59,179 nt of DNA from Candidatus Scalindua sp. (GTDB lineage Bacteria; Planctomycetota; Brocadiia; Brocadiales; Scalinduaceae): positions 1 through 59,179 of the forward strand of contig JAIQZR010000133.1 in NCBI GenBank assembly GCA_021777035.1, given 5' to 3'. The notes below the pieces were generated by a model that made no database searches, had not been told where the DNA came from, and saw only the letters and a list, made by a program, of their open reading frames with translations. Below, piece after piece: positions 44,509 through 53,719 of this stretch. A program made the position numbers and the translations under genes. The stretch's first letter is position 1. Each line of letters begins with the position of its first letter.

Positions 44509-45194
44509 TTCTACATAGAGAACTGGATATAGGAGAGCTTTCTCTCTGCCCTTATCTGCCGGACAGAAAAAAACGGATCAGATACTTTCTTGCAAGCGAG
44601 CTTGACGAATCTGAAATTTCATTTTTGCTTGCAAAAGGCTGGAGAAAGTTTGGAATATACTTTTTTCAACCTTCCTGTCCGGACTGTAGCGAGTGTGTTC
44701 CTGTTCGGGTTATATCTGATGAATTTAAGCCATCCAAAAGCCAGAGACGAAATTTAAAAAAGAACAGGCATATCGACGTAGTTTTCGGCCCGCTTAAATT
44801 CAGTGATAGGGCCTTTGAAATTTACAAGGATCATTCAAACCAGCGCTTCTCACAGGAATGTAATCTGGAAGAGTTCATTACCAGCTTCTTCTCACCCTCC
44901 GCCCCGAGTCTTCAGTCAGAATACTATCTTGATGGAGAGCTAATTGGTCTGGGCTTCCTGGATAAAGGTAAGGATTGCCTGAGCAGTGTCTATTTCATCT
45001 ATGACACAAAATTTTCATATCTGGGACTGGGAACTTTCAGCATTTTAAGGGAGATAGAACAGACACGATCTCTTGGATTGAAATACTATTGCCTGGGTTA
45101 TTACGTTCAAGAGTGCCAGAGAATGGCGTATAAGGATAATTTCAGACCGAAAGAACACTATAACTGGCTAGAGGACAAGTGGGAGGTTACATAG
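44505..45194 (+). CDS. bpt: Aspartate/glutamate leucyltransferase (Bpt)
   Basis: 229 residues. SCPDCSECVPVRV and the R/Y-rich FKPSKSQRRNLKKN region belong to the arginyl/leucyl-tRNA-protein transferase family. Bpt transfers Leu from tRNA to proteins with N-terminal Asp or Glu, feeding the ClpS/ClpAP N-end rule. Its first codons overlap the nucleotidyltransferase stop (ATGA). Confidence 0.87.
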   Translation: MILHRELDIGELSLCPYLPDRKKRIRYFLASELDESEISFLLAKGWRKFGIYFFQPSCPDCSECVPVRVISDEFKPSKSQRRNLKKNRHIDVVFGPLKFSDRAFEIYKDHSNQRFSQECNLEEFITSFFSPSAPSLQSEYYLDGELIGLGFLDKGKDCLSSVYFIYDTKFSYLGLGTFSILREIEQTRSLGLKYYCLGYYVQECQRMAYKDNFRPKEHYNWLEDKWEVT

Positions 45195-45313
45195 AGGAAC
45201 TCTCATACTCTAGCATTCAAGGGGTGGATCTCTTTCCCCTCGATTCTAAATGGGTAAAAGCAGATAATTTGTCTCGTTTATTCAAGGATAGTCAATAGAA
45301 AGGAAGCGTAACA

Positions 45314-45835
45314 GTGGTTATTAATACAGATATCATTAAAAAGTTAATCTTGCCCTTGATCGTAGCAGCAGTACTTACCGGCTGCGCTGGAACAGGTAAA
45401 ATTTCTGAACCCCCATATATTAGCCTGTCAAATATTAACCTGCTTAATATGGGTGTATTTGAGCAGCGCTATCGTATTACAATGCGTATTCAGAATCCCA
45501 ACGACGTTATTATTCCTATCGATGGAATGAGTTACCGGATATTTATTAACGAACAAGATTTTGCACGTGGTGTAAGTGACAAACCAGTTACAATTCCGGA
45601 ATTCGGAGAGAAAGTCATTGAAATAGACGCAGCCAGTGATTTGACCAGTGTGCTAAGACAGTTTCAGAAATTGATGTCAGGCGGCACGAAGAAAGTAAGT
45701 TATCGTCTGATCGGCAAGGCTAAATTGGCAAATCGAATGCGCAAGCTTCCGTTTGAATATAAAGGCGAACTTGACCTTAATCTGAAAAACGAAAATGGAA
45801 GCGGCTTTTTTTTGAGTAACCCATATTCTCCTTAA
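45314..45835 (+). CDS. LEA14-type lipoprotein
   Basis: 173 residues. GTG start after GAAAGGAAGCG. A signal peptide ends in lipobox LTGC (about Cys 24). The rest (SLSNINLLNMGVFEQRYRITMRIQNPNDVIIPIDG) matches the LEA_2/WHy domain found in desiccation-related and outer-membrane lipoproteins. Function unknown. Confidence 0.8.
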   Translation: MVINTDIIKKLILPLIVAAVLTGCAGTGKISEPPYISLSNINLLNMGVFEQRYRITMRIQNPNDVIIPIDGMSYRIFINEQDFARGVSDKPVTIPEFGEKVIEIDAASDLTSVLRQFQKLMSGGTKKVSYRLIGKAKLANRMRKLPFEYKGELDLNLKNENGSGFFLSNPYSP

Positions 45836-45913
45836 TAACTTTCTCGCACAGTTAAATGACAGAGCAGACGGAATTCGATCAAAAGTTAATGACTTAACCG
45901 TGAAATTGGGATA

Positions 45914-46223
45914 TCAAGAGCTACACGACAGCATCGAACAACCCGCTCGATGACGCGCCCAGTCAGGACGTTTTTCAGCATACTCTTCTTTATCGGGTTG
46001 TTCATCGTAAGGACGACGTAGCAACTCCAGTAATTCGTTAACCATAGAATTGTCACCCTGCTCTACCTTGTCGATTGCAAGTTGGGCCAGGTAGTTTCGC
46101 AATACATACTTTGGGTTGACAGCGTCCATCCGCTTACGTCGTATATCGTTTAACGTACCGTCTTTGCGTATACGTGCTTTGTAGCAGCGTATCCAATTGC
46201 CGATACGCGCTACATTATCATTA
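45914..46223 (-). pseudogene. SelO (YdiU/UPF0061) C-terminal remnant
   Basis: On the minus strand the frame reads TNDNVARIGNWIRCY, then DIRRKRMDAVNPKYVLRNYLAQLA, RRPYDEQP and PDWARHRAGCSMLSCSS, the C-terminal end of protein adenylyltransferase SelO. The remaining 80% (including the kinase-like core) is missing: homology begins next to the stop of the DUF2283 gene at 46225. The C-terminal Cys-Ser tail is intact. This is a truncation junction. Confidence 0.8.
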
Positions 46224-46224
46224 G

Positions 46225-46443
46225 TTAGACAGTAATTTTTTGAGAAACAATAGGCATTTTTGTTATCACTAATTCTGACAAGTTTAATTTTTTACTAGCA
46301 TTATCAATATCAAGACCAACAATATTGCCTTCTGAATCATAGTCTACAACAACGCCCTCTGAAATTTCCTGGCTTTCTGTGCTAACTTTTTCTGATAAAT
46401 CAATATACAGAGAATCTGTATCTGGGTAGTAGTTCAATTTCAT
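46225..46443 (-). CDS. DUF2283 protein, putative antitoxin
   Basis: 72 residues. LNYYPDTDSLYIDLSEKVSTES and VVDYDSEGNIVGLDIDNAS are the DUF2283 pattern. Such genes are often paired with DUF4258 toxins. It overlaps the toxin gene by 4 bases. Its stop is at the SelO junction. Confidence 0.8.
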   Translation of the reverse strand: MKLNYYPDTDSLYIDLSEKVSTESQEISEGVVVDYDSEGNIVGLDIDNASKKLNLSELVITKMPIVSQKITV

Positions 46444-46682
46444 GTTTTAAATCTCCTATCTGGAAATGCATTGTGTATAGTTATTTTGTCTTCAAGCGTT
46501 ACCACACGAATTATTCGATCTCCAAATTCGGAACATGTTCCCCAAAATCTATACCGATTATGCTCTTGTTTTTCAGTCCTAATTGGGTTCTCAATAACTT
46601 GTATACACCATTTCTTTTTAATATATGGCCGTTTTCGCAGGACTTCATTCTCAAAATAGTTTGTAAACTTATATTGGGACAT
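46440..46682 (-). CDS. DUF4258-like putative toxin
   Basis: 80 residues. The order HxxRxRxxR-like KRPYIKKKWCIQVIE to VTLEDKITIHNAFPDRRF resembles DUF4258/BrnT-like toxin-fold proteins (RelE-related). It precedes the DUF2283 gene with a 4-base overlap, giving toxin then antitoxin. Confidence 0.65.
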   Translation of the reverse strand: MSQYKFTNYFENEVLRKRPYIKKKWCIQVIENPIRTEKQEHNRYRFWGTCSEFGDRIIRVVTLEDKITIHNAFPDRRFKT

Positions 46683-46878
46683 AACTGTGCTAATTTAGCA
46701 TACAACCGTTTTGCTCCTCATTGTCTTTGTCGCCACTAACGTCTAATGTGAGCAACCCCGTATGGCAAACAAAATAATAGATAAAAACAAGATAAACAAA
46801 GTGCCTGAAAATAATCGAATCACAAATGGCGGAGGGGTTGGTTCCACAGATTTTAGAATTTGGTTGAAACATTTTTAG

Positions 46879-47010
46879 TTAATACACTTCATCAAATCTT
46901 TTACTGTGCCACCGGTAACGTTTCCTGATTGTTTGTACAATAAAGTCTTGCTCATCCAAAGGGAGAGAAGAAACATTTTGGAGTATATCATTTATTACTG
47001 ATTCCTTCAT
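46879..47010 (-). CDS. Small hypothetical protein, possibly a truncated antitoxin
   Basis: 43 residues. ATG after AAAGGGTTTTTGATT. MKESVINDILQNVSSLPLDEQDFIV begins like the helical addiction-module antitoxin family (xxLPxxEQ), but the C-terminus ends early in YRWHSKRFDEVY. May be a damaged antitoxin. Confidence 0.4.
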   Translation of the reverse strand: MKESVINDILQNVSSLPLDEQDFIVQTIRKRYRWHSKRFDEVY

Positions 47011-47253
47011 AATCAAAAACCCTTTCATTACAGTATCTCATAGTTATTTGACATTTAATCATTACTATTTCTATTAGCTTTGTCAATATTTGTCAACAAT
47101 AAATACATGTTTACACCACTAATCACTGATCAAGGTGACCCCGTGCATGACCCATCTGTAAGTATACATTTAATGCCCTTCGGGCAGACTAAAATCGCCA
47201 ATAAGAGGCGCCTCCTATCGCAAACAGACGTCTCAACCCTTGCATCATCAAGG

Positions 47254-47571
47254 CTAAAGCCTCTTTTGGTTTAATTTCTTAAGCCAACGACCCTGAAGAC
47301 AATACATTTCTGACACAATACCTTGGCTGCCAAGCTCTTTTAAATCACTTTGTTTTAAACCATGTTCTTCCATCAAGTACTTTAAACAACCTATCGGCTC
47401 TCCCTCCGGTTCAGGAATGTTTCTATCCTCATAATCCTTAATTAAAGTCCCCAGGGTATCTATTAATGATTCTATTGATGAATTTTCCGTTTCGCTAACT
47501 TCATCTATCAGTTTATTTAATAGCTTTACAACTTTTTTATCGTGGGCTTTCGTATTTATGGTTGATACCAC
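47254..47571 (-). pseudogene. HigA-like antitoxin, C-terminus altered
   Basis: 105 residues. PEGEPIGCLKYLMEEHGLKQSDLKELGSQGIVSEM is the HigA helix-turn-helix; the normal following helix (SGKRELNxRQIxALSxRF) is replaced by YCLQGRWLKKLNQKRL. So the gene is broken after the first half of the HTH. It lies just downstream of a HigB fragment. Confidence 0.7.
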
Positions 47572-47599
47572 TTTAGATACGGTGGGCCATACTTTTATC

Positions 47600-47665
47600 G
47601 TTTCTTATCATAAACAATATATGTTACAAGTCTATATTTATTGCCGCCAATATTGAAAACTGTTA
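47600..47665 (-). pseudogene. HigB toxin fragment
   Basis: On the minus strand, TVFNIGGNKYRLVTYIVYDKKR matches the centre of HigB/RelE-like toxins (VFNIxGNxYRLI), then hits a stop. Both ends are absent. Together with the altered HigA gene next to it, this is a decayed higBA pair. Confidence 0.65.
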
Positions 47666-47671
47666 GTCTGT

Positions 47672-49423
47672 CTAGCTGGATCTAACATGTTTTCGTGAAA
47701 AGTAGTCTTTCGACAAGCTTATCACTACGCCGCTCAATGCAATAATGGCGATGAGGTTTGGTATTGCCATCAGGCCCAGTGTGATATCAGAAAAATTCCA
47801 GACAAACTCCAACCGCACCATTGCGCCCACAAAAAGAGCTACTACATAAACACAGCGGTAAGGCATGATTGCTCTACTGCCAAACAGGTATTCTGCACAA
47901 CGGTCTCCGTAATACGACCAGCTTATGGCAGTAGAAATGGCAAAGAGTATCAATCCTGCTGCAACTATAACACCTCCATAATATGGAATTCCTGCGTTGA
48001 AAGCATTTTTAGTTAAAACTGATGAATCTGCGTTACCAGTCCACTCTCCTGAAATAATGATTACCAGTGCGGTCATGGTACAGATCACCAAGGTGTCAAT
48101 TAATGGGCCCATCATCGCCACAAGTCCTTCACGTACAGGTTCTTTTGTTTTTGCTGCAGCATGGGCGATAGGAGCGCTTCCAAGCCCCGCTTCATTAGAG
48201 AACGCTGCTCTCCTGACTCCCCACGTTATCATATACAATACCGCAGCTCCGGCAAAACCACCGGTTGCGGCTGTTGGCGTAAATGCATGTTTGAAGATAA
48301 GATAAAACGAGTCTACTATTTTGTCATAGTTCCAGAAAATTATAAAAAGAGCCCCCGCAATATATATTGAAGACATAACGGGCACAAGCTTACTTGCAAC
48401 CTTACCAATCCTCTTAATACCTCCAATAATTACCATGCCCACTGTTACTGAAATTAGTACTCCAAGAATTGCTTTCAACAAAAGTTTCTCAGGTACAACA
48501 GTAGATATTCTACCGTTACTTAGCTTATTGACTCTGCCATCGTCATTTACAAAACCAAGATTCTTTATAAGTTTACCGCCATCTTTAGATGCGAGCGTGA
48601 ACTCTTGCGTACCATCAGTTAAATCGGTAACCTCAATACTGTTTCTATCAATAGCTATTTCTGCCTTGACGAAATGGGACACGTTTTTAGGATGATAATT
48701 TATGATATCTAAAAAACCACCAACCGTTCTAGTTTGGGTGATATCAATTTTGAGTGTCTCCCCACTGCTTGTTTTTATGGTAAACTCTGCATCCTTTGAC
48801 GTGTTGGACTTTGTTATATTGTTCAGCTTGGACAACGGGGTATCTTTGTGGAATTTTTGTGTAGCAAATTGATCGGTAAAGGCGATGACCATCGAATTAG
48901 ACTGGACCATGTTGCCACCGCCAAACGTAGCGATAAGGCCGCAACTGGCAAAGGCTATGGCCAGCCATTTGAACCTTTTACCCATTCCCTTTTCAATATA
49001 ATACATTGGCCCGCCGCTTACAGAGCCATCACTGTGAATGACACGGTATTTTAATGCAAGAGTACATTCCGCATATTTAGTAACCATGCCGAAGAGCGCG
49101 GCTATCCACATCCAGAAAATGGCTCCCGGACCACCGGCGTGCAAGGCGATTGCTACACCGGCAATGTTGCCAACACCAACGGTTGCTGAAAGGGCAGCGC
49201 AGAGCGCCTGAAAGTGGGTAATCTCTCCCGGGTCATCGGGGTTATCATATTTACCTCTGGCAACTGCGATACCATGACCAATCCTCCTGAATTGCGGGAA
49301 AATTAATCTTATACTGAAATAGACACCGGAACCAACAAGCAGGATGACCAGCGGCATACTCCAGATATAGCCCGCAATCTTTCCCAGGAATATCGTTACT
49401 CCGTCCAGCGCTGAAATATTCAT
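47672..49423 (-). CDS. Sodium:alanine (AGCS) symporter with inserted domain
   Basis: 583 residues from ATG 49423; this start avoids overlap with mnmA (stop 49434). AGCS motifs: ATVGVGNIAGVAIALHAGGPGAIFWMWIAALFGM, FGGGNMVQSNSM, and FSNEAGLGSAPIAHAAAKTKEP. Around residues 188-313 of this model (48485-48862) there is an extra ~125-residue, soluble-looking segment, absent from ordinary AGCS members of ~450-500 residues. It resembles flagellar IN-type beta domains. The transporter takes up Ala or Gly with Na+. Confidence 0.85.
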   Translation of the reverse strand: MNISALDGVTIFLGKIAGYIWSMPLVILLVGSGVYFSIRLIFPQFRRIGHGIAVARGKYDNPDDPGEITHFQALCAALSATVGVGNIAGVAIALHAGGPGAIFWMWIAALFGMVTKYAECTLALKYRVIHSDGSVSGGPMYYIEKGMGKRFKWLAIAFASCGLIATFGGGNMVQSNSMVIAFTDQFATQKFHKDTPLSKLNNITKSNTSKDAEFTIKTSSGETLKIDITQTRTVGGFLDIINYHPKNVSHFVKAEIAIDRNSIEVTDLTDGTQEFTLASKDGGKLIKNLGFVNDDGRVNKLSNGRISTVVPEKLLLKAILGVLISVTVGMVIIGGIKRIGKVASKLVPVMSSIYIAGALFIIFWNYDKIVDSFYLIFKHAFTPTAATGGFAGAAVLYMITWGVRRAAFSNEAGLGSAPIAHAAAKTKEPVREGLVAMMGPLIDTLVICTMTALVIIISGEWTGNADSSVLTKNAFNAGIPYYGGVIVAAGLILFAISTAISWSYYGDRCAEYLFGSRAIMPYRCVYVVALFVGAMVRLEFVWNFSDITLGLMAIPNLIAIIALSGVVISLSKDYFSRKHVRSS

Positions 49424-49433
49424 GAGTGGCAAA

Positions 49434-50507
49434 TTAACGTTCAATCCATCCGCCTCCGATAACGATATCTTCATTATAAAATACGGCAGCTTGTCCCGGT
49501 GTTATGGCGCGTTCAGGTTGCTTAAACTCAACTCTGACACGATTCTGTCCCATCGGGTAAATTACGGCAGGGGCCTCGTCATGCTTGTACCTGATTTTTA
49601 CCGATGCAGACAGCTCCTTTTCCAGCTTTTCGATTGCAATCCAGTTCACTTTATCTACCGTGAATGTATCTTTCAAAAGTTTTTCCGCAACCCCAACGGT
49701 AACGGTATTTACTGTGGGATCGATATCAACTACATACCTTGGCTCGCCAAATGCCATTCCCAACCCCTTTCTCTGTCCAATGGTAAAATTGTGAATGCCA
49801 TCATGTGTGCCCAGAGTGTTATCGTTTGTATCTTTTAGTACGCCGCTACCAATTTCTGCACCTACCTTTTCAACAATTAAATCACTGTAACTCTTACCGG
49901 TAACAAAACAGATATCCTGGCTTTCAGGTTTATCTTTGGTCTTGAGATTTACGTTAGAAGCCTTTTTACGAACCTCATTTTTAGTCATGTTTCCGAGTGG
50001 AAACAAGGCCCTGGACAATTGATGCTGATCAAGTGAGAAGAGGACATAAGACTGATCTTTTTTATCATCAACTCCTTTTTTTAAAACATATCGACCATTA
50101 AGTCGGTCTATTCTGGCAAAGTGACCTGTAGCTACGTAATCGGCCTTAAGGTAATCCGCAAACCTGAGCAATTTGCCAAACTTGAGCTCCTGATTGCAGA
50201 TTATGCAGGGATTAGGGGTTCTCCCTTTCAAATACTCATCACAAAAATACTCAATAATGCGATTAAACTCGTCTTCAAAGTTAAGAACATAAAAGGGGAT
50301 ACCAAGAAATGATGCCACATTTCTGGCATCTCTGGCATCTTCGGCACTACAGCACGTTGCAGTTTTCCTGTCAGGTGACGGTGCTGTTGTGGTACTTCCA
50401 AGACGCATGAACAAACCTATTACGTCGTACCCCTGTTCAATTAAAAAATGAGCGGCGACGCTGCTGTCAACGCCACCGCTCATTGCAATCACGACTCTCT
50501 TTTTCAT
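49434..50507 (-). CDS. mnmA: tRNA-specific 2-thiouridylase MnmA
   Basis: 357 residues. PP-loop motif GGVDSSVA (11-18), catalytic Cys 101 in PNPC, second Cys 200 in SQDICFV. Adds sulfur to U34 of Lys, Glu and Gln tRNAs. All key residues are present. Confidence 0.96.
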   Translation of the reverse strand: MKKRVVIAMSGGVDSSVAAHFLIEQGYDVIGLFMRLGSTTTAPSPDRKTATCCSAEDARDARNVASFLGIPFYVLNFEDEFNRIIEYFCDEYLKGRTPNPCIICNQELKFGKLLRFADYLKADYVATGHFARIDRLNGRYVLKKGVDDKKDQSYVLFSLDQHQLSRALFPLGNMTKNEVRKKASNVNLKTKDKPESQDICFVTGKSYSDLIVEKVGAEIGSGVLKDTNDNTLGTHDGIHNFTIGQRKGLGMAFGEPRYVVDIDPTVNTVTVGVAEKLLKDTFTVDKVNWIAIEKLEKELSASVKIRYKHDEAPAVIYPMGQNRVRVEFKQPERAITPGQAAVFYNEDIVIGGGWIER

Positions 50508-50533
50508 TGTTCTTTAATGTAAATATGGGGTTC

Positions 50534-51394
50534 TTATATTTTAAAAGGAATTGGAGTGAAGCAGAGAAAAAATATTACCAACATTAACACTCCTATACAT
50601 TTACGCTTAAAATCGAGTGGTGTAAATGGATCTGCTGGTGGAGGATGCTTAAATCCAAACAACAATAGCAGTATGGCAATAAGGATCCAGCCTCTAAAAA
50701 CAAATATTGCAAAAAGACAAAATATTCCTATACCCACTTTATATACGATAGTGCTATGTTTTCCCAATAAGGCATAAATAACATGGCCACCGTCAAGCTG
50801 TCCGATAGGCATCAGATTAAGTGCAGTAACAAAAAATCCTGCCCACCCTGCAAAAGCAATTGGATTTAAGATAATATCAAAACCCTCAGTTACCTCACTT
50901 ACCATCATTTTTGAGAAAAACGAGAAGAGTATGGGTTCTCCCAATCCTAAATAACTAGTTGCATCCTTCGGTATAGGTTGGACTTCTGAGAAATGTAGCC
51001 CAATTAGAGTGATCGGAACTGCGAAAATCATACCTCCTATTGGGCCTGCAACTCCAATATCAAATAAAGCGCGTTTGCTGGGAATACGTCCTTTCATCTT
51101 GATAACAGCGCCAAGAGTGCCAAAAAAAGAGGGAAATGGAAGAAAGTATGGCCATGATGCATCAACATGATACTTTTTGCACATAATAAAATGCCCCATT
51201 TCATGTGCAAACAATATTATCATTATACAAATGGCATAACCGGGGCCATTCATTATATAAGTGGTGAAAAACGTTGCAATGAAGAGGAGGATATTAATCC
51301 TGGGTATACCAGAAAAAGATGGCGTAGAAAGGAATTTCCTTATAGCGCCCCAGGCGATTTTGACATTGTTTCTGAATGAGGCTTTTTTATCCAT
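50534..51394 (-). CDS. Site-2 protease-type metallopeptidase (M50)
   Basis: 286 residues, polytopic. Zinc motif HEMGH at 64-68 and LDGGH-type motif QLDGGHVIYALLG carrying the third ligand Asp. Family members cut transmembrane segments of regulators. It is just upstream of mnmA on the minus strand, about 26 bases away, likely co-transcribed. Confidence 0.9.
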   Translation of the reverse strand: MDKKASFRNNVKIAWGAIRKFLSTPSFSGIPRINILLFIATFFTTYIMNGPGYAICIMIILFAHEMGHFIMCKKYHVDASWPYFLPFPSFFGTLGAVIKMKGRIPSKRALFDIGVAGPIGGMIFAVPITLIGLHFSEVQPIPKDATSYLGLGEPILFSFFSKMMVSEVTEGFDIILNPIAFAGWAGFFVTALNLMPIGQLDGGHVIYALLGKHSTIVYKVGIGIFCLFAIFVFRGWILIAILLLLFGFKHPPPADPFTPLDFKRKCIGVLMLVIFFLCFTPIPFKI

Positions 51395-51932
51395 TATCAG
51401 ACAAAGAAATTAATTATTATAATTCAGTTATTATTTGCGATAAACTCAGGCCAATTATAACTTTACATAAAAATGTTGTCAAGGCAAAATGGAATACGGG
51501 ATTTACAGCAACCAAGCCATTGAAGTTATGAATTATGGTTACCTGGCAATAATATTGATTGTTAGGTGTGCCATGCTACAATAGCGCCGTGACACAATAG
51601 TGTGCCATGGCACACTATTGTCGGGTTGTCGAAAAGTATGATTAGTAAAGACGGGTTTTGGCAATACGGCGTAAGTCGTTGTGAGTTAGGGGCCTAGGTT
51701 GGTAAGTAGGGAAACTGGGCAAATTAATCTGTTTTTAGTTTTTTTTGGCATAATATTTGTGATGATACATGGGCTTTGGCTATAAATAATATGCATCCAT
51801 AATTTAGAATTGAAACATATTTCATTGGGTCTTTCGGATATAATTTGATCATCTCATAAATTGTAATTTATTAACTCATGTTTTGTTCTGTCTCAAAAAA
51901 GCGGGGTTTTAAAAGCTGGTTAGAAGAGGGAA
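51395..51932 (+). other. Divergent gap before the first sigma-54 regulator
   Basis: 538 bases. It contains a perfect 28-bp palindrome (51594-51621) and a related half site (51566-51586), listed separately. At 51746-51760, TGGCATAATATTTGT resembles a sigma-54 promoter (consensus TGGCACG-N4-TTGCW) except for T in place of C at the -12 GC. This is a weak call. Confidence 0.4.
51594..51621. promoter_or_regulatory. 28-bp perfect palindrome upstream of the first response regulator
   Basis: ACAATAGTGTGCC-AT-GGCACACTATTGT is a perfect inverted repeat centred at 51607/51608. A partial copy GTGTGCCATG with ACAATAG lies at 51566-51583. The core TGTGCCATGGCACA recurs after the first regulator (53698-53719). 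It has the spacing and symmetry of an enhancer-binding site for NtrC-type proteins; binding is inferred. Confidence 0.65.
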
Positions 51933-53639
51933 ATGACAATGGAAAAAATACTCATAATAGATGATGAAGAAAACATTAGGCTTACGTTAGAAGATTTTTT
52001 TTCAGGCGAAGGATACGAGGTTGTTACCGCAGAAGGTTACGATGGCGCTCTTAAAATGATTGACGTATCTAGTTTTGATTTAATCCTGACAGATATTAAC
52101 CTGAATGGTAAATCAGGTATTGATATCTTGAAAGAGGTTAGGGTAAAAAAGCTTAATTGTCCGGTTGTTATGATCACGGCATCGCCAGATCTTGATACCG
52201 CTTCCGATGCGCTTAGATTGGGGGCTTTTGACTATGTTTCTAAGCCCGTCCAACTGGATCGGTTAATGCATATAACAAAGACTGCAATGAAACAAAAAGA
52301 GTTGGCAAACGAAAAGGAAAAGTACCGTTTAAACCTTGAAGCTATCTTCAAAAGTGTTAAGGACTCGATTATAACGGTAGACAAAGATATGATTACTATT
52401 GAACTCAATGAAGCTGCTAAAGACATATGTCATCTGTCTCGTGATTCTGTCGGGAAACCCTTAAAATCTCTAATGACGCATTGTGATGGTAGGTGTATGG
52501 ATGCTCTTGTAGAGACTGTGAATGGGAAAAAACCAATTGAAATGTATCATTTGGAATGTAGGCACAAATTATGTCCTCAGCAGGTTGTAACCGTAAATAC
52601 ATATCCACTCATTGACAATAAAGGGGCATTTACCGGAGCGGTCTTAGTAGTAAGAGACGAAACTCATCTAGCGGATCTTGAGAGGGAAATGAGAGAACGT
52701 CAGCGTCTGCATAACATTATTGGTAAAAGTAAAAAGATGCAGACGATCTACTCTTATATAGAAGATCTTGCAGATGTTCAAAGTACCGTCCTGGTTACTG
52801 GTGAAAGTGGTACAGGCAAGGAACTGGTAGCTGAGGCATTACACTACAAAGGAGGACGTAATCACAAGCCTCTGGTTAAGGTAAATTGCTCTGCATTGTC
52901 TGACAATTTGCTTGAAAGTGAACTTTTTGGGCATATCAAAGGATCCTTTACTGGTGCTATAAAGGACAGGATCGGTAGGTTCAAGATGGCAGACGGTGGC
53001 ACAATTCTTCTGGACGAAATCGGAGACATGCCACCGAAGATACAAGTGAAACTGTTGAGGGTTTTACAGGAAAAAACCTTTGAGCGTGTCGGAGAGTCGG
53101 TATCTATTAAGGTTGATGCCAGGGTAGTTGCTTGTACCAATCAAGACCTTCGTGGGAAGATAGAACGAGGTGAGTTCCGTGAGGATCTCTACTATCGTCT
53201 TAATGTGGTGGAAATATGTGTGCCTCCACTGAGAGAAAGAAAAGAAGATATTCCTTCTCTCATAAACCACTTTATAAAAAAATTCAATAATAAAATAAAT
53301 AAGGATATCCTGGGTATTTCTACAGACGTCCAGAAGCTGTTTATGGATTATTTCTGGCCTGGTAATGTGAGGGAGATGGAGCATGCGCTGGAACATGCAT
53401 TTATCCTGTGCCACCAGAAAACTATTACCCTTAAACATCTGCCGCCTGTTTTTGAGAACTTTTTTGCAACAAAGGCAAACCTTTTCAAAGATGTGGGAGT
53501 TGATGAGAAACTGGCAATTGTACAGGCACTTGAAAAAGCAGCTGGGAATAAAACCATGGCCGCCAAGCTGTTGGGCATTAGCAGGCGTAATATTTATAGA
53601 AAGATTAAGGATCACAAGATAGAGATGGATAACAGGTAG
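51933..53639 (+). CDS. Sigma-54-dependent response regulator with PAS domain (1)
   Basis: 568 residues. Receiver domain (1-120; phosphorylation site D54), PAS domain (about 135-250) with cysteines C184, C188, C209 and C214, AAA+ domain with Walker A GESGTGKE (290-297), GSFTGA at 337-342 (the loop that contacts sigma-54, usually GAFTGA), and a Fis-type helix-turn-helix C-terminus (AAKLLGISRRNIYRKIKDH). Closely related to the regulator at 57073. Ribosome site AGAGGG. Flanked by palindromes. Confidence 0.95.
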   Translation: MTMEKILIIDDEENIRLTLEDFFSGEGYEVVTAEGYDGALKMIDVSSFDLILTDINLNGKSGIDILKEVRVKKLNCPVVMITASPDLDTASDALRLGAFDYVSKPVQLDRLMHITKTAMKQKELANEKEKYRLNLEAIFKSVKDSIITVDKDMITIELNEAAKDICHLSRDSVGKPLKSLMTHCDGRCMDALVETVNGKKPIEMYHLECRHKLCPQQVVTVNTYPLIDNKGAFTGAVLVVRDETHLADLEREMRERQRLHNIIGKSKKMQTIYSYIEDLADVQSTVLVTGESGTGKELVAEALHYKGGRNHKPLVKVNCSALSDNLLESELFGHIKGSFTGAIKDRIGRFKMADGGTILLDEIGDMPPKIQVKLLRVLQEKTFERVGESVSIKVDARVVACTNQDLRGKIERGEFREDLYYRLNVVEICVPPLRERKEDIPSLINHFIKKFNNKINKDILGISTDVQKLFMDYFWPGNVREMEHALEHAFILCHQKTITLKHLPPVFENFFATKANLFKDVGVDEKLAIVQALEKAAGNKTMAAKLLGISRRNIYRKIKDHKIEMDNR

Positions 53640-53667
53640 ATAGCACCAATAATACCTGCTTTTAATA

Positions 53668-53719
53668 GTGTGCCGTAGCACACATTTGCTGCGTTCACTA
53701 TTGTGCCATGGCACAATAG
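53668..53719. promoter_or_regulatory. Two palindromes after the first response regulator
   Basis: GTGTGC-CGTA-GCACAC (53668-53683) and the perfect 22-bp CTATTGTGCCATGGCACAATAG (53698-53719). They share the TGTGCC...GGCACA core with the upstream palindrome at 51594-51621. Possible enhancer sites, or a terminator for the first two (no T-tract). Confidence 0.62.

Noticed and set aside
46731-46760. Integron attC-like sequence (CACTAACGTCTAATG)
   Set aside because: Only one weak core-like motif, no paired inverse core, and no integrase in the window.
51746-51760. Sigma-54 promoter candidate TGGCATAATATTTGT
   Set aside because: The -12 element lacks the key GC (reads GT). Kept only as a weak note in the gap entry.
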